64,000 nucleotides of DNA from NCBI RefSeq assembly GCF_022701255.1, contig NZ_CP031705.1, positions 3,472,001 to 3,536,000 on the forward strand, in the 5' to 3' direction. Below, piece by piece: positions 1-9,518 of the stretch; position 1 is the first letter of the stretch; each line of letters begins with the position of its first letter. The stretch is from Microcoleus vaginatus HSN003. GTDB taxonomy: Bacteria; Cyanobacteriota; Cyanobacteriia; Cyanobacteriales; Microcoleaceae. The notes below the pieces were generated by a model that was given only the letters and a program-made list of their open reading frames with translations, was not told the origin of the DNA and ran no database searches. The position numbers and the translations under genes were made by a program.

Positions 1-313
1 ATTGCCGAAATTCCCCCCGACCCAATTGTTCCAGAAATCGGCGAAACTCCGACTGCAATATTACCGCCATTGCCACAGCAGAACCGGTCACCAAGCTGTT
101 GAGGGCAACGTGCAACAGCCTCAATCCAGCCCAGTTGCTCACCGCCGCCGCCAGCATCAAAATAATAAATCCCCGTACCATCCACAGCGTTCTGCGCTCG
201 CCAACAATGACGAGCACCAAATACGCAAGGGCAAAAACCAGTCCAATATCGATCCCTTGAATCAATAAGGACTGAACGAGGGCCAAGTCAAAGCCAGATT
301 GTTGATTGTTCAT
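1..313 (-). CDS. cdaA: Diadenylate cyclase CdaA (partial, N-terminal part only)
   Basis: The minus strand from an ATG at 313 runs off the window edge as an open frame of 104 codons. It begins MNNQQSGFDLALVQSLLIQG and continues with hydrophobic segments separated by short charged loops (GERRTLWMVRG), then the motif LQSEFRRFLEQLGRG. That is the typical N-terminus of membrane-anchored CdaA/DacA-type diadenylate cyclases, which make the second messenger c-di-AMP from two ATP. The catalytic DGA and RHR motifs lie outside the window, so activity cannot be checked. It follows lysA in the same direction, an arrangement I recall as common in cyanobacteria. The plus-strand frame over the same bases is a shadow. 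Confidence 0.85.
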   Translation of the reverse strand, partial: MNNQQSGFDLALVQSLLIQGIDIGLVFALAYLVLVIVGERRTLWMVRGFIILMLAAAVSNWAGLRLLHVALNSLVTGSAVAMAVILQSEFRRFLEQLGRGEFRQ

Positions 314-543
314 GGTTCATCGAACGCTACCGCCTGTGAACCGCGAACCGTTATGCACTCGAACCCATGAACCATGAACAGTTGTTATAAGGAATATGCT
401 GAAAATCCCCGTGTTTTTAGACCGGGGAGTGTCAATCCAATCGCGTGACTGAACAAGGCAAAAGTTAAAAGTAAAAAGGCAATCCTCACTAAGTAAACAT
501 GGATTGTCTTTCTTTTAACTTTTAACTTTTAACTTCTAAGTTT
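314..543. other. lysA-cdaA spacer with two inverted repeats
   Basis: This 230-base spacer holds a short hairpin (CCCCGTG / ACCGGGG around 407-427). It also holds a longer imperfect inverted repeat made of GTTAAAAGTAAAAAGGCAATCC (about 464-485) and the opposite-strand equivalent GGATTGTCTTTC-TTTTAAC (about 500-527). The second could act as a terminator or attenuator after lysA. Direct repeats of TTTTAACTTTTAACTT are part of a dispersed family. Confidence 0.4.
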
Positions 544-1962
544 TTACTTTTGAGCTCCGAGTCGTTCAGGAAGGCGGTCAAGCCTCAGCAAATCCTGGTA
601 AGTTTCCCGCTGTATAATCGTGTTAACTTCCCCATTTCTCACTAAAACCGCTGCCGGTCTGGGTACTCGGTTGTAGTTAGAAGCCATACTGTAATTGTAT
701 GCCCCTGTGGCCGGAACGGCGAGGATATCTCCTGCCTGACACTCTGGCAATTTGGCATCTTTAATCAAAACATCGCCTGATTCGCAGTGTTTCCCAGCAA
801 TTGTCACTGTTTCCGTTAAGGGATCACGCATTTTGCCGGCTGCGAGGACTCGATAAACTGATTGATAGGTAATAGGACGCGGATTGTCCGACATCCCGCC
901 ATCGACAGCTAGATACGTCCGCATTTCCGGAATGACTTTTTTAGAGCCAACGGTGTAAGCTGTAACGCAAGCTGTACCGACGAGCGATCGACCCGGTTCG
1001 CAAAGCAATCTAGGCAAGGGCAATTGCTGCCGCTCGCAAGCTGCTACCACTGCGGAGCAAATTGTACGAGCCCAATCTTCAATGCTAGGAGGATCGTCCG
1101 CTTCAGTATAGCGAATGCCCAACCCACCGCCAATATTAATTTCTGTTGCTGGCAAACCATAACTCTGTGCTTTAGTCAAGGCCTGAATTATGACTTCAGC
1201 TAAATCGTCATGGGGTTGCAGTTCAAAAATCTGAGAGCCGATGTGAGCGTGCACTCCCACGCAAAATAACGACGGCTGTTGGCTGATGAATTTAAATACT
1301 CGATCGAGCGAGTTGGGATCGAAGCCAAATTTACTATCGATTTGACCCGTCTGAATGTACTCGTGGGTGTGACACTCAATTCCAGGAGTAAACCGCACCA
1401 TAACTCGTGTTGGCCCACCTGTGAGGCTGCTGACACCCAATTCTCCCAACTCTGCTAGAGTTTCTAAATCCCACCAATTGTCGGCTACGGTAATGCAGCC
1501 GCTTTCGACAGCTAGCTGCAGTTCCTCGCGGGACTTGTTGTTACCGTGGAAGTAGATTTTGTCAGGGCTGACGCCGGCTTTCAGTGCTGTGTGGATTTCT
1601 CCGGCGGATACGACATCTATGCCTAAACCTTCCGAAGCTGCGATCGCGCATATTGCCAAACAACTCCAAGCTTTAGAAGCATAAAGCACTTGAGATTCGC
1701 CCGGGTAGTAACGCTTAAAAGCATCCCGGTACTGCGTGCAAGCTGCCCGCAGCGTTTCTTCGTCTAAAATGTACAACGGCGAGCCAAATTGCTCCACCAA
1801 AGCTGTCACCTCGCAGCCTCCGATTTCCAACCGATCGCTGCTGTTAACACTGGCTGTCAGCGGTAACAGTTCTTGATTGGGCGATCGATTTTGCAGGGCT
1901 TGTTGAGACTCAGACAGATACTTAAGTCCCGATTCGACCCCGATAGATTGAGTTGATACCAT
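544..1962 (-). CDS. lysA: Diaminopimelate decarboxylase
   Basis: LysA makes L-lysine from meso-diaminopimelate, the last step of lysine synthesis, in the cytoplasm with pyridoxal phosphate. The 472-residue frame has the fold-type III landmarks. The PLP lysine is in LYASKAW (K97), HIGSQ is at 240-244, the glycine-rich phosphate loop GGGLG at 278-282, EPGR at 322-325, and the substrate cysteine motif CESGD at 393-397. About 45 extra N-terminal residues precede the conserved part, as often seen in cyanobacterial LysA. The start could therefore be shorter. cdaA follows it on the same strand and the RimI-like gene is divergent. Confidence 0.95.
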   Translation of the reverse strand: MVSTQSIGVESGLKYLSESQQALQNRSPNQELLPLTASVNSSDRLEIGGCEVTALVEQFGSPLYILDEETLRAACTQYRDAFKRYYPGESQVLYASKAWSCLAICAIAASEGLGIDVVSAGEIHTALKAGVSPDKIYFHGNNKSREELQLAVESGCITVADNWWDLETLAELGELGVSSLTGGPTRVMVRFTPGIECHTHEYIQTGQIDSKFGFDPNSLDRVFKFISQQPSLFCVGVHAHIGSQIFELQPHDDLAEVIIQALTKAQSYGLPATEINIGGGLGIRYTEADDPPSIEDWARTICSAVVAACERQQLPLPRLLCEPGRSLVGTACVTAYTVGSKKVIPEMRTYLAVDGGMSDNPRPITYQSVYRVLAAGKMRDPLTETVTIAGKHCESGDVLIKDAKLPECQAGDILAVPATGAYNYSMASNYNRVPRPAAVLVRNGEVNTIIQRETYQDLLRLDRLPERLGAQK

Positions 1963-1983
1963 CGCGCAATAACTATCCTAGGT

Positions 1984-2060
1984 TATTAGTCAGCAGTCAT
2001 TAATCAGCAGTCAGCAGTCGGCAGTCATTAATCAGCAGTCATTGGTCGTTGGCAGTAGAC
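1984..2060. repeat. Short dispersed repeat cluster (CAGCAGTCATTAATCAG)
   Basis: Between the divergent lysA and acetyltransferase genes there are four or so irregular copies of GTCAGCAGTCATTAATCAGCA. This is low-complexity intergenic DNA of the kind seen elsewhere in the window (37.7 kb, 42.28 kb). No protein or RNA is evident. Confidence 0.6.
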
Positions 2061-2120
2061 TAATGTCTGGAGACTTGTGAGTCATGACTCAAAACTAGCA
2101 ACAAACAGCTAATCGCTACT

Positions 2121-2825
2121 GTGTTTTCCAGTGTACAATTTACAGCCGTGCGTTTTCTACAAATTAAACATCTCACCGCCGAAGACCTCAACAGTGCAGT
2201 CGAACTCGATCGGCTCTGTTTTGGCGGACTGTGGACTTTAGAAGGCTATGGGCGCGAGTTAGGCAGTTCTAACAGCGATTTACTGGGTTTGTGGGCATCG
2301 GAAACCGAGGTCAGCGCATCAGAAGGATTCGACAGCGAACTTGAGTCGATCGAGCCCAACAGCATTCTCAACTCAAAACTGCTGAGTGTTGAGAATTCCT
2401 CGCCAGCAACTCCCAACTCAAAACTTACCCCAAACCTGATCGGTTTGGGCTGCCTGTGGGCAATTTTAGAAGAAGCTCACATTACAATTTTGGCAATTCA
2501 TCCTCGCTTTCAAGGTCAGGGTTTAGGACAAGCTCTGCTTTGGGCTTTACTCACAAAGGCTCACTACAGACAATTAGAACGAGCCACTTTAGAAGTGCGG
2601 GGCTCTAATTTAGCCGCAGTGTCTCTGTACAATAAATTTGGTTTTAAAGAGGCAGGACGGCGGAAAAAATACTACAAAGACACCGGAGAAGATGCTCTGG
2701 TAATGTGGCGCAGCGGCATAGATAAACCTGAATTTAAGCAATATTTGACCGTTGAGAAAGTGCAAATTTGCGATCGGCTGCATCAGAAAAACTGGCATTT
2801 AGCGAGCGACAATTTTGAGTTTTAA
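2121..2825 (+). CDS. rimI: GNAT N-acetyltransferase, RimI-like, with an internal linker insertion
   Basis: RimI-type enzymes acetylate the N-terminal residue of ribosomal or other proteins using acetyl-CoA. The C-terminal half carries the GNAT core: ITILAIHPRFQGQGLGQALL (acetyl-CoA binding Q/RxxGxG/A loop, QGQGLG), followed by LEVRGSNLAAVSLYNKFGF and a C-terminal YYKDTGEDALVM. The usual RimI is about 150 residues. Here about 50 polar, repeat-derived residues (roughly 60-112, rich in S, N, E) split the N-terminal strand pair from the core. The listed start is GTG; a second in-frame GTG at 2148 gives MRFLQIKHL and is equally plausible. The substrate is unknown. Confidence 0.8.
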   Translation: MFSSVQFTAVRFLQIKHLTAEDLNSAVELDRLCFGGLWTLEGYGRELGSSNSDLLGLWASETEVSASEGFDSELESIEPNSILNSKLLSVENSSPATPNSKLTPNLIGLGCLWAILEEAHITILAIHPRFQGQGLGQALLWALLTKAHYRQLERATLEVRGSNLAAVSLYNKFGFKEAGRRKKYYKDTGEDALVMWRSGIDKPEFKQYLTVEKVQICDRLHQKNWHLASDNFEF

Positions 2826-2865
2826 ATCTAATTTGTTGCAAATTTAATAAGACTTAGCATGAGGG

Positions 2866-2898
2866 CGCATCACCTTTTTTTTTTACCAAGGTGATGCG
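2866..2898 (+). terminator. Intrinsic-terminator-like hairpin after the acetyltransferase gene
   Basis: CGCATCACCTT and AAGGTGATGCG form a perfect 11-bp stem, with a T-rich loop of ten bases. It lies 40 bases after the stop codon. The T-tract is in the loop rather than after the stem, so it may instead be a member of a dispersed hairpin family. Confidence 0.5.
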
Positions 2899-3225
2899 TT
2901 ACAGCCTGCATATTCAGTAAAAAACCTGGGGGGTGAGCCAAGTCGAAACCCGGTTTCGATGAGTCGGAGTGCGATCGCGAACTGTTTAATAAAAAAACAT
3001 AATACCCAAATCCCCAACTTCTTTAAGAAGTCTGGGGATCTAATATAATTACTGATATTTTCCCAAAATCTAGTTATTTGGGAGCCAAAACTCTAGTAAA
3101 TTTACGGTATATAATACCGCTAGGAAGCTTTAATTTTTATTATTGCAAGATGTTGTTTTCGTTAATTGCTACGCGCCTAAAAAAACTCACTATTGTGGGT
3201 GAACCTTTCAAAGCAGGAATATCTA
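2899..3225. other. Repeat-rich intergenic region
   Basis: No gene is visible. It carries the dispersed AAACCCGGTTTC element (about 2946-2957) and a hairpin ATCCCCA-ACTTCTTTAAGAAGTC-TGGGGAT at about 3010-3040. Relatives of both recur at 6.2, 19.5, 24.3 and 39.2 kb. AGCAGGAAT at 3212-3220 is a plausible ribosome-binding site for the next gene. Confidence 0.5.
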
Positions 3226-3906
3226 ATGAACCTAAAATATGGACTGACCGCTATCGTGGCAACATATTTAATATCCACATTAGCAGGAGAGCCTGTTATG
3301 GCAACAACAATAGGAGGCACAATCAAAGTCAACGTCGTCAAAGTCACAGATCCCAACTTCGCTGGTGTCTACACCGGGGACTTTTCCTACGACGATACAC
3401 ATCTGACCAAAGTCGGCTCGGAGTTCATGACCATCAATGGCGGAAATGGAGATATACCGGGGCTGCTCTCTTTTAACTTTAGATTTCTGGACTTTGCTAC
3501 AGGCTTAACTCCTGTCACCTATACGGCAAGTGATGATTTCAACTTCCCAGACGCTCCTGTTTTGGCTTTTGAGAACGGAATTCCCACTCAATTTGGTATC
3601 CAAGTTTCTCCTGGAAATGATGGCGGAGTTTGGGGTGGAAATAACGGATTTATGTTTGTAGATCCAGGGATATTTAAGTTCGTCTTGCGAAATGGAACTA
3701 TTGGAGGTGAGGGGCTAGTGACCTTAGAAATTAACGAATCTCTTCCTACTCCCGTACCGGAGACTCCCCATTGGCCTCATTGTTGGCTTTTTTGGGGTTG
3801 GGTGCAGCTCACTTGTGGAGAAAGTCCAACAATTAATCATCTTTACCAACTTGACACTCCCCTGCCTAAAGGCGAGGGGATTCTTAATTCAGCGACTGAC
3901 CATTAA
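3226..3906 (+). CDS. PEP-CTERM-type secreted protein with frameshifted sorting tail
   Basis: The ATG at 3226 (MNLKYGLTAIVATYLISTLA...VMA) gives a good signal peptide followed by a roughly 165-residue beta-rich domain of unknown function (DFSYDD, FNFRFLD, GIQVSPGNDGG). It ends in PTPVPE, the hallmark just before a PEP-CTERM anchor, then reads an unrelated tail in this frame (TPHWPHCWLFWGW) to 3906. In the neighbouring frame the exact expected tail is present: SPLASLLAFLGLGAAHLWRK then SNN and a stop at 3836, a hydrophobic helix followed by basic residues. A single-base indel just after PVPE therefore detaches the exosortase sorting signal. The extension beyond 3836 runs through an IS-like hairpin. 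An upstream in-frame start (3193) is less likely. Confidence 0.7.
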   Translation: MNLKYGLTAIVATYLISTLAGEPVMATTIGGTIKVNVVKVTDPNFAGVYTGDFSYDDTHLTKVGSEFMTINGGNGDIPGLLSFNFRFLDFATGLTPVTYTASDDFNFPDAPVLAFENGIPTQFGIQVSPGNDGGVWGGNNGFMFVDPGIFKFVLRNGTIGGEGLVTLEINESLPTPVPETPHWPHCWLFWGWVQLTCGESPTINHLYQLDTPLPKGEGILNSATDH

Positions 3907-4320
3907 GTGTTACGTCCTTTCGGCAATACTCAAACTTTTTAATCGTGGGAATCCCACCAATTAACGAGCCTGATTCGCAGCCACCCCAGAGGGTCTATCT
4001 CCAAAAGCGTACTAGGATATTGACCTAGAGTTCGGGTATGCCCTACCCTACTTAACAAGACTAAATAGTTTTTTTTTCTGGTTTGAGGTTTAGTTTTTTA
4101 GCCTCTAGCTGTTTAGAGAGTTTTCGCCGCTCTTTGTCCCCCGGTTTATGCCTAAAAGTGTGTCTCATATCCTGTTTCACGAGGGCATTGCGAGTTTGAC
4201 CTTGACTATTGCAATATACCACGGTTACTGGATATCTTCGGTGATTTGCAAATGAATTGTAAAAATTAAAGCCGTCCTAGAAGGACGGGGTTTTAAACCC
4301 AATTTTCTGATAACTTGAGA
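3852..4320. mobile_element. Remnant bounded by IS200/IS605-type end hairpins
   Basis: At about 3855-3885 the sequence ACTCCCCTGCCTAAAGGCG followed by AGGGGATTCTT, and at about 4269-4300 GCCGTCCTAGAAGGACGGGG then TTTTAAACCC, match the hairpin style of IS200/IS605 and PATE element ends. No transposase is left between them. On the minus strand an open stretch (4061-4267, no start codon) reads NFYNSFANHRRYPVTVVYCN, later KPGDKERRKLSKQ. This is a very basic gene fragment that I do not recognise. Confidence 0.4.
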
Positions 4321-4330
4321 GGAAGAGGCA

Positions 4331-6049
4331 ATGACAGCGATAGATACTCCGTTTTTGGTAACAGGTGGCGAAACTAACAGACCACCTACCAATGCTTTTA
4401 GTCCTAGTCAACGTCAAATAAATATCCGTGCGCCCTTCGGGGTTCCCTCTGCGGAGCAATGGACTGGTCAAAAAGTATGGTTGCTGCTTCCTGGTTTCAC
4501 AGCATCCAGCGATTCTTTTGATGCAACTGTGGCGACAGCCATCGATGATGCTAACCCAAACGATACAGTTTTAGCCCTTGACTGGACGCAAGTGAGCGGC
4601 ACCCCAACAAATAATGCAGCAGCAGGGATCGCTATAGGAGACCTTTACAGGTCTGGTTCATGGATTACTCCAGTGGCAACAGCAGTCCAAAACAAACTTG
4701 TGGAGTGGGGAATGCCAGCCACAGCACTCAATATTGTTGGTCATAGTCTTGGTGCTAACCTTGCCAGCGAACTTGCCGCGAGTTTCAATACTACCTATGG
4801 GAGTCAAGTTGGTTCGGTTACAGCCCTTGACCCAGCATCAAATAGTGCGAGACTTGTCAGTCCCTACGATAGAATTAATGGCTTCGATACTGACCTATCA
4901 AATGGATATGTAAGGAATGGAGGAATTGCAGACCCAATCGAACGCTTAGACTTTGGTGCTACGGCTTCAAAAAGGAGTTTTAATGGCATCAGTAGTGTAT
5001 CAGGAAATGAACCTCAAGCTGGAACTGCCAGGGAATCTTTCCTGTTTGACTTCGGCACCAATCCGCTTAATCCCGTAGACCAAGCTGCTCAACACAGCCG
5101 TGTCGTGACCGCCTACACAAATTTGGTTAAAACTGATGCAGCCGACAATTCTCGTTTAGCCACAAATATTCTCGGTCTGACTGACACGCAGCCCGATCAT
5201 CAATTTCGACCAAACTTCTATAGAGGGGATTCTCTTAACTCTCTTCAAGTGCATGAAGGAGTGATTCCCGTTGATGCTCAAGATAATCCTTTGTTTCTGG
5301 TTGCTGCTAAGCTTAATGGCGGAACCAACGATCGCTTCATCTATGGGACTAACAGCAACGACGTATTAACAGGAACTGGGATTTTTGGGAAATATTACAA
5401 CAACAACGGCAACCATACTTATTATTTTGGGGATGGAGACGATACTGTCTATGGTGGCACAGGTAGTGACCTCATCTTCGGCGGGGCTGGAGTTGATGCC
5501 CTTGGTGGCTCAGATGGGAATAATGTGATCTTTGGGGAGGCTGGTGGTGATTTGATCGCTGCCGGTACAGGGAATGACACCATTAATGGCGGGGCTGGAA
5601 ATGACGACATTAATGCCGGAAATGGCACAAATACCATTCGCGGTGACGAGGGTAATGATATTCTCACTGGTGGAAACGGCATTAATATCTTGTTTGGTGG
5701 TTTGGGGAACGACACTCTCGGAGGTGGTGCGGGTCAGAACATATTAACAGGTTCAGAAAGCAACGGGCCGTCTGGCGTTGAGGTAGATACTTTAATTGGC
5801 ACCAGCGGTAACTCGGTTAACGCATTTTATATTGGTGATAACACGACAAATTGGTACTCACTCGGTGGTGGAAATGATTACGCCCAAATGGTTAACTTTA
5901 ATGCAACAACTGACATAATTGTAGGTGGCGTCAATATTGAGGCGCAAAACGTCATTACTCAAACCTTTCTCTGGTCTGGAAGTGAATTGATTGCAAAGAT
6001 TGACGGTCTCTGGGCTTCGGAACTACTGTTCCCTGTAAGGATATTTTAG
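4331..6049 (+). CDS. RTX-repeat lipase-like protein (alpha/beta hydrolase plus Ca-binding repeats)
   Basis: The 572-residue protein starts at an ATG preceded by GAGGAAGAGG. The N-terminal half is an alpha/beta hydrolase of the lipase type: [13 protein letters not shown] (oxyanion region, residues 49-61), the nucleophile elbow GHSLG at 137-141 (Ser139), and ALDPAS as a likely acidic-residue region. Residues about 335-480 hold hemolysin-type nonapeptides ([39 protein letters not shown]), which bind calcium and typify type I-secreted proteins. No N-terminal signal peptide is visible, as expected for type I export. Substrate is unknown. It sits downstream of another secreted-type protein, but a remnant element lies between them, so an operon is unlikely. 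Confidence 0.8.
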   Translation: MTAIDTPFLVTGGETNRPPTNAFSPSQRQINIRAPFGVPSAEQWTGQKVWLLLPGFTASSDSFDATVATAIDDANPNDTVLALDWTQVSGTPTNNAAAGIAIGDLYRSGSWITPVATAVQNKLVEWGMPATALNIVGHSLGANLASELAASFNTTYGSQVGSVTALDPASNSARLVSPYDRINGFDTDLSNGYVRNGGIADPIERLDFGATASKRSFNGISSVSGNEPQAGTARESFLFDFGTNPLNPVDQAAQHSRVVTAYTNLVKTDAADNSRLATNILGLTDTQPDHQFRPNFYRGDSLNSLQVHEGVIPVDAQDNPLFLVAAKLNGGTNDRFIYGTNSNDVLTGTGIFGKYYNNNGNHTYYFGDGDDTVYGGTGSDLIFGGAGVDALGGSDGNNVIFGEAGGDLIAAGTGNDTINGGAGNDDINAGNGTNTIRGDEGNDILTGGNGINILFGGLGNDTLGGGAGQNILTGSESNGPSGVEVDTLIGTSGNSVNAFYIGDNTTNWYSLGGGNDYAQMVNFNATTDIIVGGVNIEAQNVITQTFLWSGSELIAKIDGLWASELLFPVRIF

Positions 6050-6130
6050 GCTTGACCTTTCTCCGGTTTTGCAGAGACCGCTGTGAGTTGTCAATCCTCA
6101 AAGTTTAGCAACACTACAAGAGATTTTTAG

Positions 6131-6162
6131 GTTTGTAGTTGCGCGATCGCGCAACTACAAAC
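6131..6162. repeat. 32-nt perfect palindrome centred on a HIP1 site
   Basis: GTTTGTAGTTGCGCGA is followed directly by its exact reverse complement, with the octamer GCGATCGC at the centre. Related GTAGTTGCGC arms form the larger hairpin at 34841-34901. Confidence 0.8.
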
Positions 6163-6716
6163 TTTCAGTCTTGGACGCACTCTGACGCTTAGAAACCGGG
6201 TTTCGACTTCGCTCAACCAGCAGGTTTTTTACGCCCGTGTGCGGGCTATAACGCGCCTTTTCGGAAAAAAAACCCGGTTTCTGGGCTCCCATGCCTGAGT
6301 CGTAACTTTTTTTCAATGTGCTAGATCGATCGCACCTAACCAATAAGTTTTGTAAAAAAACAGCCCTATACTTCGAGAATTATCAATTTTGCAGCTAGAT
6401 ACCACCCCAAAAGATTGTGCTAGAATCCTCAATACATAGTCGTAGGTTGGGCACAGACCGAGAAGAGCAATCTTCTTGCAGTCTAGGGGAGGTTGTAGGT
6501 CAGCCACCATTTGGGTCTTCCCAGTTGAAAGCCACCCTGCAACATGAGCCTGGAATCTGCAACCGCAGCCGAGTGCGGCAGATCGGTTGGGAGTGTCGCG
6601 CTAGAATAAGCAGTACGAGTAGGGACAGGGCATTGCCGTGTCCCTACGAGAAAATAAACGCTCGTTGTGCGAGCGTGACCTCGAAACGGGCACATAGCAG
6701 GTGATGGGAATAAATC
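6163..6716. other. Long clpC upstream region with dispersed hairpins
   Basis: No gene is supported. It contains two AAACCGGGTTT elements in inverted orientation (about 6190-6202 and 6268-6282). It also contains the hairpin TAGGGACAGGGCATTGCC / GTGTCCCTA at about 6623-6648, a close relative of the one at 35253-35278. Overlapping open frames on both strands (about 6313-6791) are made of these repeats and lack family features. The clpC promoter should lie here, but I see no convincing -35/-10 pair. Confidence 0.5.
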
Positions 6717-9194
6717 ATGTTTGAACGCTTCACAGAAAAAGCAATAAAAGTAATCATGTTGGCCCAGGAAGAAGCTCGCCGCCTGGGTCACAACTTCGTA
6801 GGGACAGAACAGATCCTCTTGGGTCTGATCGGTGAAGGAACCGGGGTAGCAGCTAAAGTCCTCAAATCAATGGGGGTCAACCTCAAAGACGCTCGGATTG
6901 AGGTCGAAAAAATCATCGGGCGCGGTTCGGGCTTCGTAGCAGTCGAAATTCCGTTCACCCCCCGCGCCAAGAGGGTTCTAGAACTGTCCCTCGAAGAAGC
7001 TCGCCAACTCGGACACAACTACATCGGCACCGAACACCTGCTCCTGGGCCTGATCCGCGAAGGTGAAGGAGTAGCGGCTAGAGTCTTAGAAAACCTGGGA
7101 GTAGACTTGTCGAAAGTCCGCACCCAAGTGATTCGGATGCTGGGAGAAACCGCAGAAGTCGCAGCCACCGGCGGCGGTGCCCGCACCAAAACCCCAACCC
7201 TCGATGAATTCGGCGCCAACCTCACTCAAATGGCGGTCGATGGCAAACTAGACCCAGTAGTCGGACGCCAAAAAGAAATCGAACGGGTAATTCAAATCCT
7301 CGGTCGCCGCACCAAAAATAACCCGGTGCTCATCGGCGAACCCGGAGTCGGCAAAACCGCGATCGCCGAAGGCCTGGCGCAGCGCATCGCTAACAACGAC
7401 ATCCCAGACATCCTGGAAGAAAAGCGCGTCGTTACCCTCGACATCGGCTTGCTCGTCGCTGGTACAAAATACCGGGGCGAATTTGAAGAACGCCTCAAAA
7501 AAATCATGGACGAAATCCGCACTGCGGGTAACGTGATTTTGGTGATTGACGAAGTTCACACTTTGATCGGTGCAGGTGCGGCTGAAGGGGCGATCGACGC
7601 AGCCAACATTCTCAAGCCGGCTTTGGCTAGAGGCGAGCTCCAGTGTATCGGTGCTACCACCCTAGACGAGTACCGCAAGCACATCGAGCGCGACGCAGCC
7701 CTAGAACGGCGCTTCCAGCCCGTCATGGTCGGCGAACCCACCGTTGACGAGACGATCGAGATTCTCTTCGGCTTGCGAGAACGCTACGAACAGCACCACA
7801 AGCTGAAAATCTTGGATACAGCCCTGGAAGCTGCAGCAAAACTCTCACATCGGTACATCTCCGATCGCTTCCTCCCAGACAAAGCAATTGACTTGGTAGA
7901 CGAAGCAGGTTCGAGAGTCCGCCTGATCAACTCCCAACTGCCCCCCGCAGCCAAAGAACTCGACAAAGAACTGCGCCAAGTCCTGAAAGATAAAGACGAA
8001 GCGGTGCGTTCTCAAGACTTTGACAAAGCGGGCGAATTGCGCGATCGAGAAATGACGATCAAAGCCGAAATTCGCGCTATTTCCCAAGCCAAAAAAACCG
8101 ACTCGGCCCGCACCGGCGAAACCGACCCATCGCCAGTAGTCACCGAAGAAGACATTGCTCAAATCGTGGCAAGCTGGACGGGAGTCCCCGTCAACAAACT
8201 GACCGAATCCGAATCCGAAAAGCTGCTGCACATGGAAGATACCTTGCACCAGCGCTTGATCGGTCAAGAAGAAGCAGTGAAAGCGGTTTCCCGCGCCATC
8301 CGCCGTGCCCGCGTCGGTTTGAAAAATCCCAATCGCCCGATCGCCAGTTTCATCTTCTCTGGCCCCACAGGCGTCGGCAAAACCGAACTCACCAAAGCCC
8401 TAGCCGGCTACTTCTTCGGTTCCGAAGACGCCATGATTCGGTTGGATATGTCCGAATACATGGAACGTCACACCGTCTCCAAACTCATCGGTTCCCCTCC
8501 GGGCTACGTCGGCTACAACGAAGGCGGCCAACTCACAGAAGCAGTCCGCCGCCGTCCTTACACAGTCGTGCTGTTCGACGAAATCGAAAAAGCCCACCCC
8601 GATGTCTTCAATATGCTTTTGCAAATATTGGAAGACGGCCGTTTAACTGATGCCAAAGGTCGCACCGTAGACTTCAAAAATACGCTGCTGATCATGACCT
8701 CTAACATCGGTTCTAAGGTGATTGAAAAAGGTGGCGGCGGCCTCGGCTTCGAGTTCAGTGACAACCAAGCCGATGCTAATTACAACCGCATTCGTTCTTT
8801 GGTTAACGAAGAACTCAAAAACTACTTCCGCCCCGAATTCCTCAACCGACTCGACGAAATTATCGTCTTCCGCCAGTTGAACAAGGAAGAAGTCAAGGAA
8901 ATCGCGGTCATCATGCTCAAAGAAGTTTTCGGTCGTTTGACAGAACAGGGAATCACCCTCGAAGTGACCGAAAAATTCAAAGAACGGCTGGTAGAAGAAG
9001 GCTACAACCCCAGCTACGGAGCCAGACCCCTGCGGCGCGCCATCATGCGCTTGCTGGAAGACAGTTTGGCTGAGGAAATCCTTTCTGGCCGCATCAAAGA
9101 CGGCGACACCGCTGTTGTGGATGTAGGCGAGGACGGAATTGTTAAGGTGCTGCAAGGTCAAAAGCGGGAATTGCTGCCCCAAGGCGCTGAGTAA
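6717..9194 (+). CDS. clpC: ATP-dependent Clp protease ATP-binding subunit ClpC
   Basis: ClpC is the Hsp100 unfoldase that feeds substrates to the ClpP/ClpR protease core and is essential in cyanobacteria. The 825 residues show the full order. Two N-domain repeats are at 1-145 ([20 protein letters not shown] and [19 protein letters not shown]). AAA-1 has Walker A GEPGVGKT at 207-214 and Walker [10 protein letters not shown], and a UVR-type coiled segment lies near 420-465 ([12 protein letters not shown]). AAA-2 has GPTGVGKT at 549-556, then [14 protein letters not shown] and a C-terminal D2 domain. Length is normal for the family. The start ATG is supported by the canonical [13 protein letters not shown]. 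It is transcribed alone and followed by a strong terminator. Confidence 0.97.
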   Translation: MFERFTEKAIKVIMLAQEEARRLGHNFVGTEQILLGLIGEGTGVAAKVLKSMGVNLKDARIEVEKIIGRGSGFVAVEIPFTPRAKRVLELSLEEARQLGHNYIGTEHLLLGLIREGEGVAARVLENLGVDLSKVRTQVIRMLGETAEVAATGGGARTKTPTLDEFGANLTQMAVDGKLDPVVGRQKEIERVIQILGRRTKNNPVLIGEPGVGKTAIAEGLAQRIANNDIPDILEEKRVVTLDIGLLVAGTKYRGEFEERLKKIMDEIRTAGNVILVIDEVHTLIGAGAAEGAIDAANILKPALARGELQCIGATTLDEYRKHIERDAALERRFQPVMVGEPTVDETIEILFGLRERYEQHHKLKILDTALEAAAKLSHRYISDRFLPDKAIDLVDEAGSRVRLINSQLPPAAKELDKELRQVLKDKDEAVRSQDFDKAGELRDREMTIKAEIRAISQAKKTDSARTGETDPSPVVTEEDIAQIVASWTGVPVNKLTESESEKLLHMEDTLHQRLIGQEEAVKAVSRAIRRARVGLKNPNRPIASFIFSGPTGVGKTELTKALAGYFFGSEDAMIRLDMSEYMERHTVSKLIGSPPGYVGYNEGGQLTEAVRRRPYTVVLFDEIEKAHPDVFNMLLQILEDGRLTDAKGRTVDFKNTLLIMTSNIGSKVIEKGGGGLGFEFSDNQADANYNRIRSLVNEELKNYFRPEFLNRLDEIIVFRQLNKEEVKEIAVIMLKEVFGRLTEQGITLEVTEKFKERLVEEGYNPSYGARPLRRAIMRLLEDSLAEEILSGRIKDGDTAVVDVGEDGIVKVLQGQKRELLPQGAE

Positions 9195-9269
9195 GTTTGA
9201 GTAAGTGCGATCGCGAGTTAAGTTGGGAAATAACCAATCTCGCAGTCGCAAACCACTCAAAATCCTCAC

Positions 9270-9309
9270 ATAAAAAAGGTAGAGAATCTTATTTCTCTGC
9301 CTTTTTTAT
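9270..9309 (+). terminator. Rho-independent terminator after clpC
   Basis: ATAAAAAAGGTAGAGAA and TTCTCTGCCTTTTTTAT form a 17-bp stem with one mismatch and a short loop. The descending arm ends in a T run. It begins about 75 bases after the clpC stop. Confidence 0.8.
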
Positions 9310-9518
9310 GAGTTAATATCAACAGAATGTACGCTTACTTTTCTAAGTATCTTCGTCTCAAAAAATAGGAGACAGATCGACTCGGTTTCTGTAGAACGGC
9401 GCCCCCGTGTTCGCCCTTCCGGGTTTCTGAATACCCCAACAAAGTTTTACGTTTAATTAGAGCAAGCTACTTCAATGGCCATTAGATAATTAGCAAGAAC
9501 TATATAGTGGAGAAATAA

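Noticed and set aside
2-268. Plus-strand open frame of 88 codons
   Set aside because: The minus strand encodes clear CdaA protein; the plus frame has no family features and unusual composition.
6313-6791. Overlapping open frames on both strands before clpC
   Set aside because: Built from dispersed hairpins and the clpC 5' end; no motif, ribosome site or codon bias.
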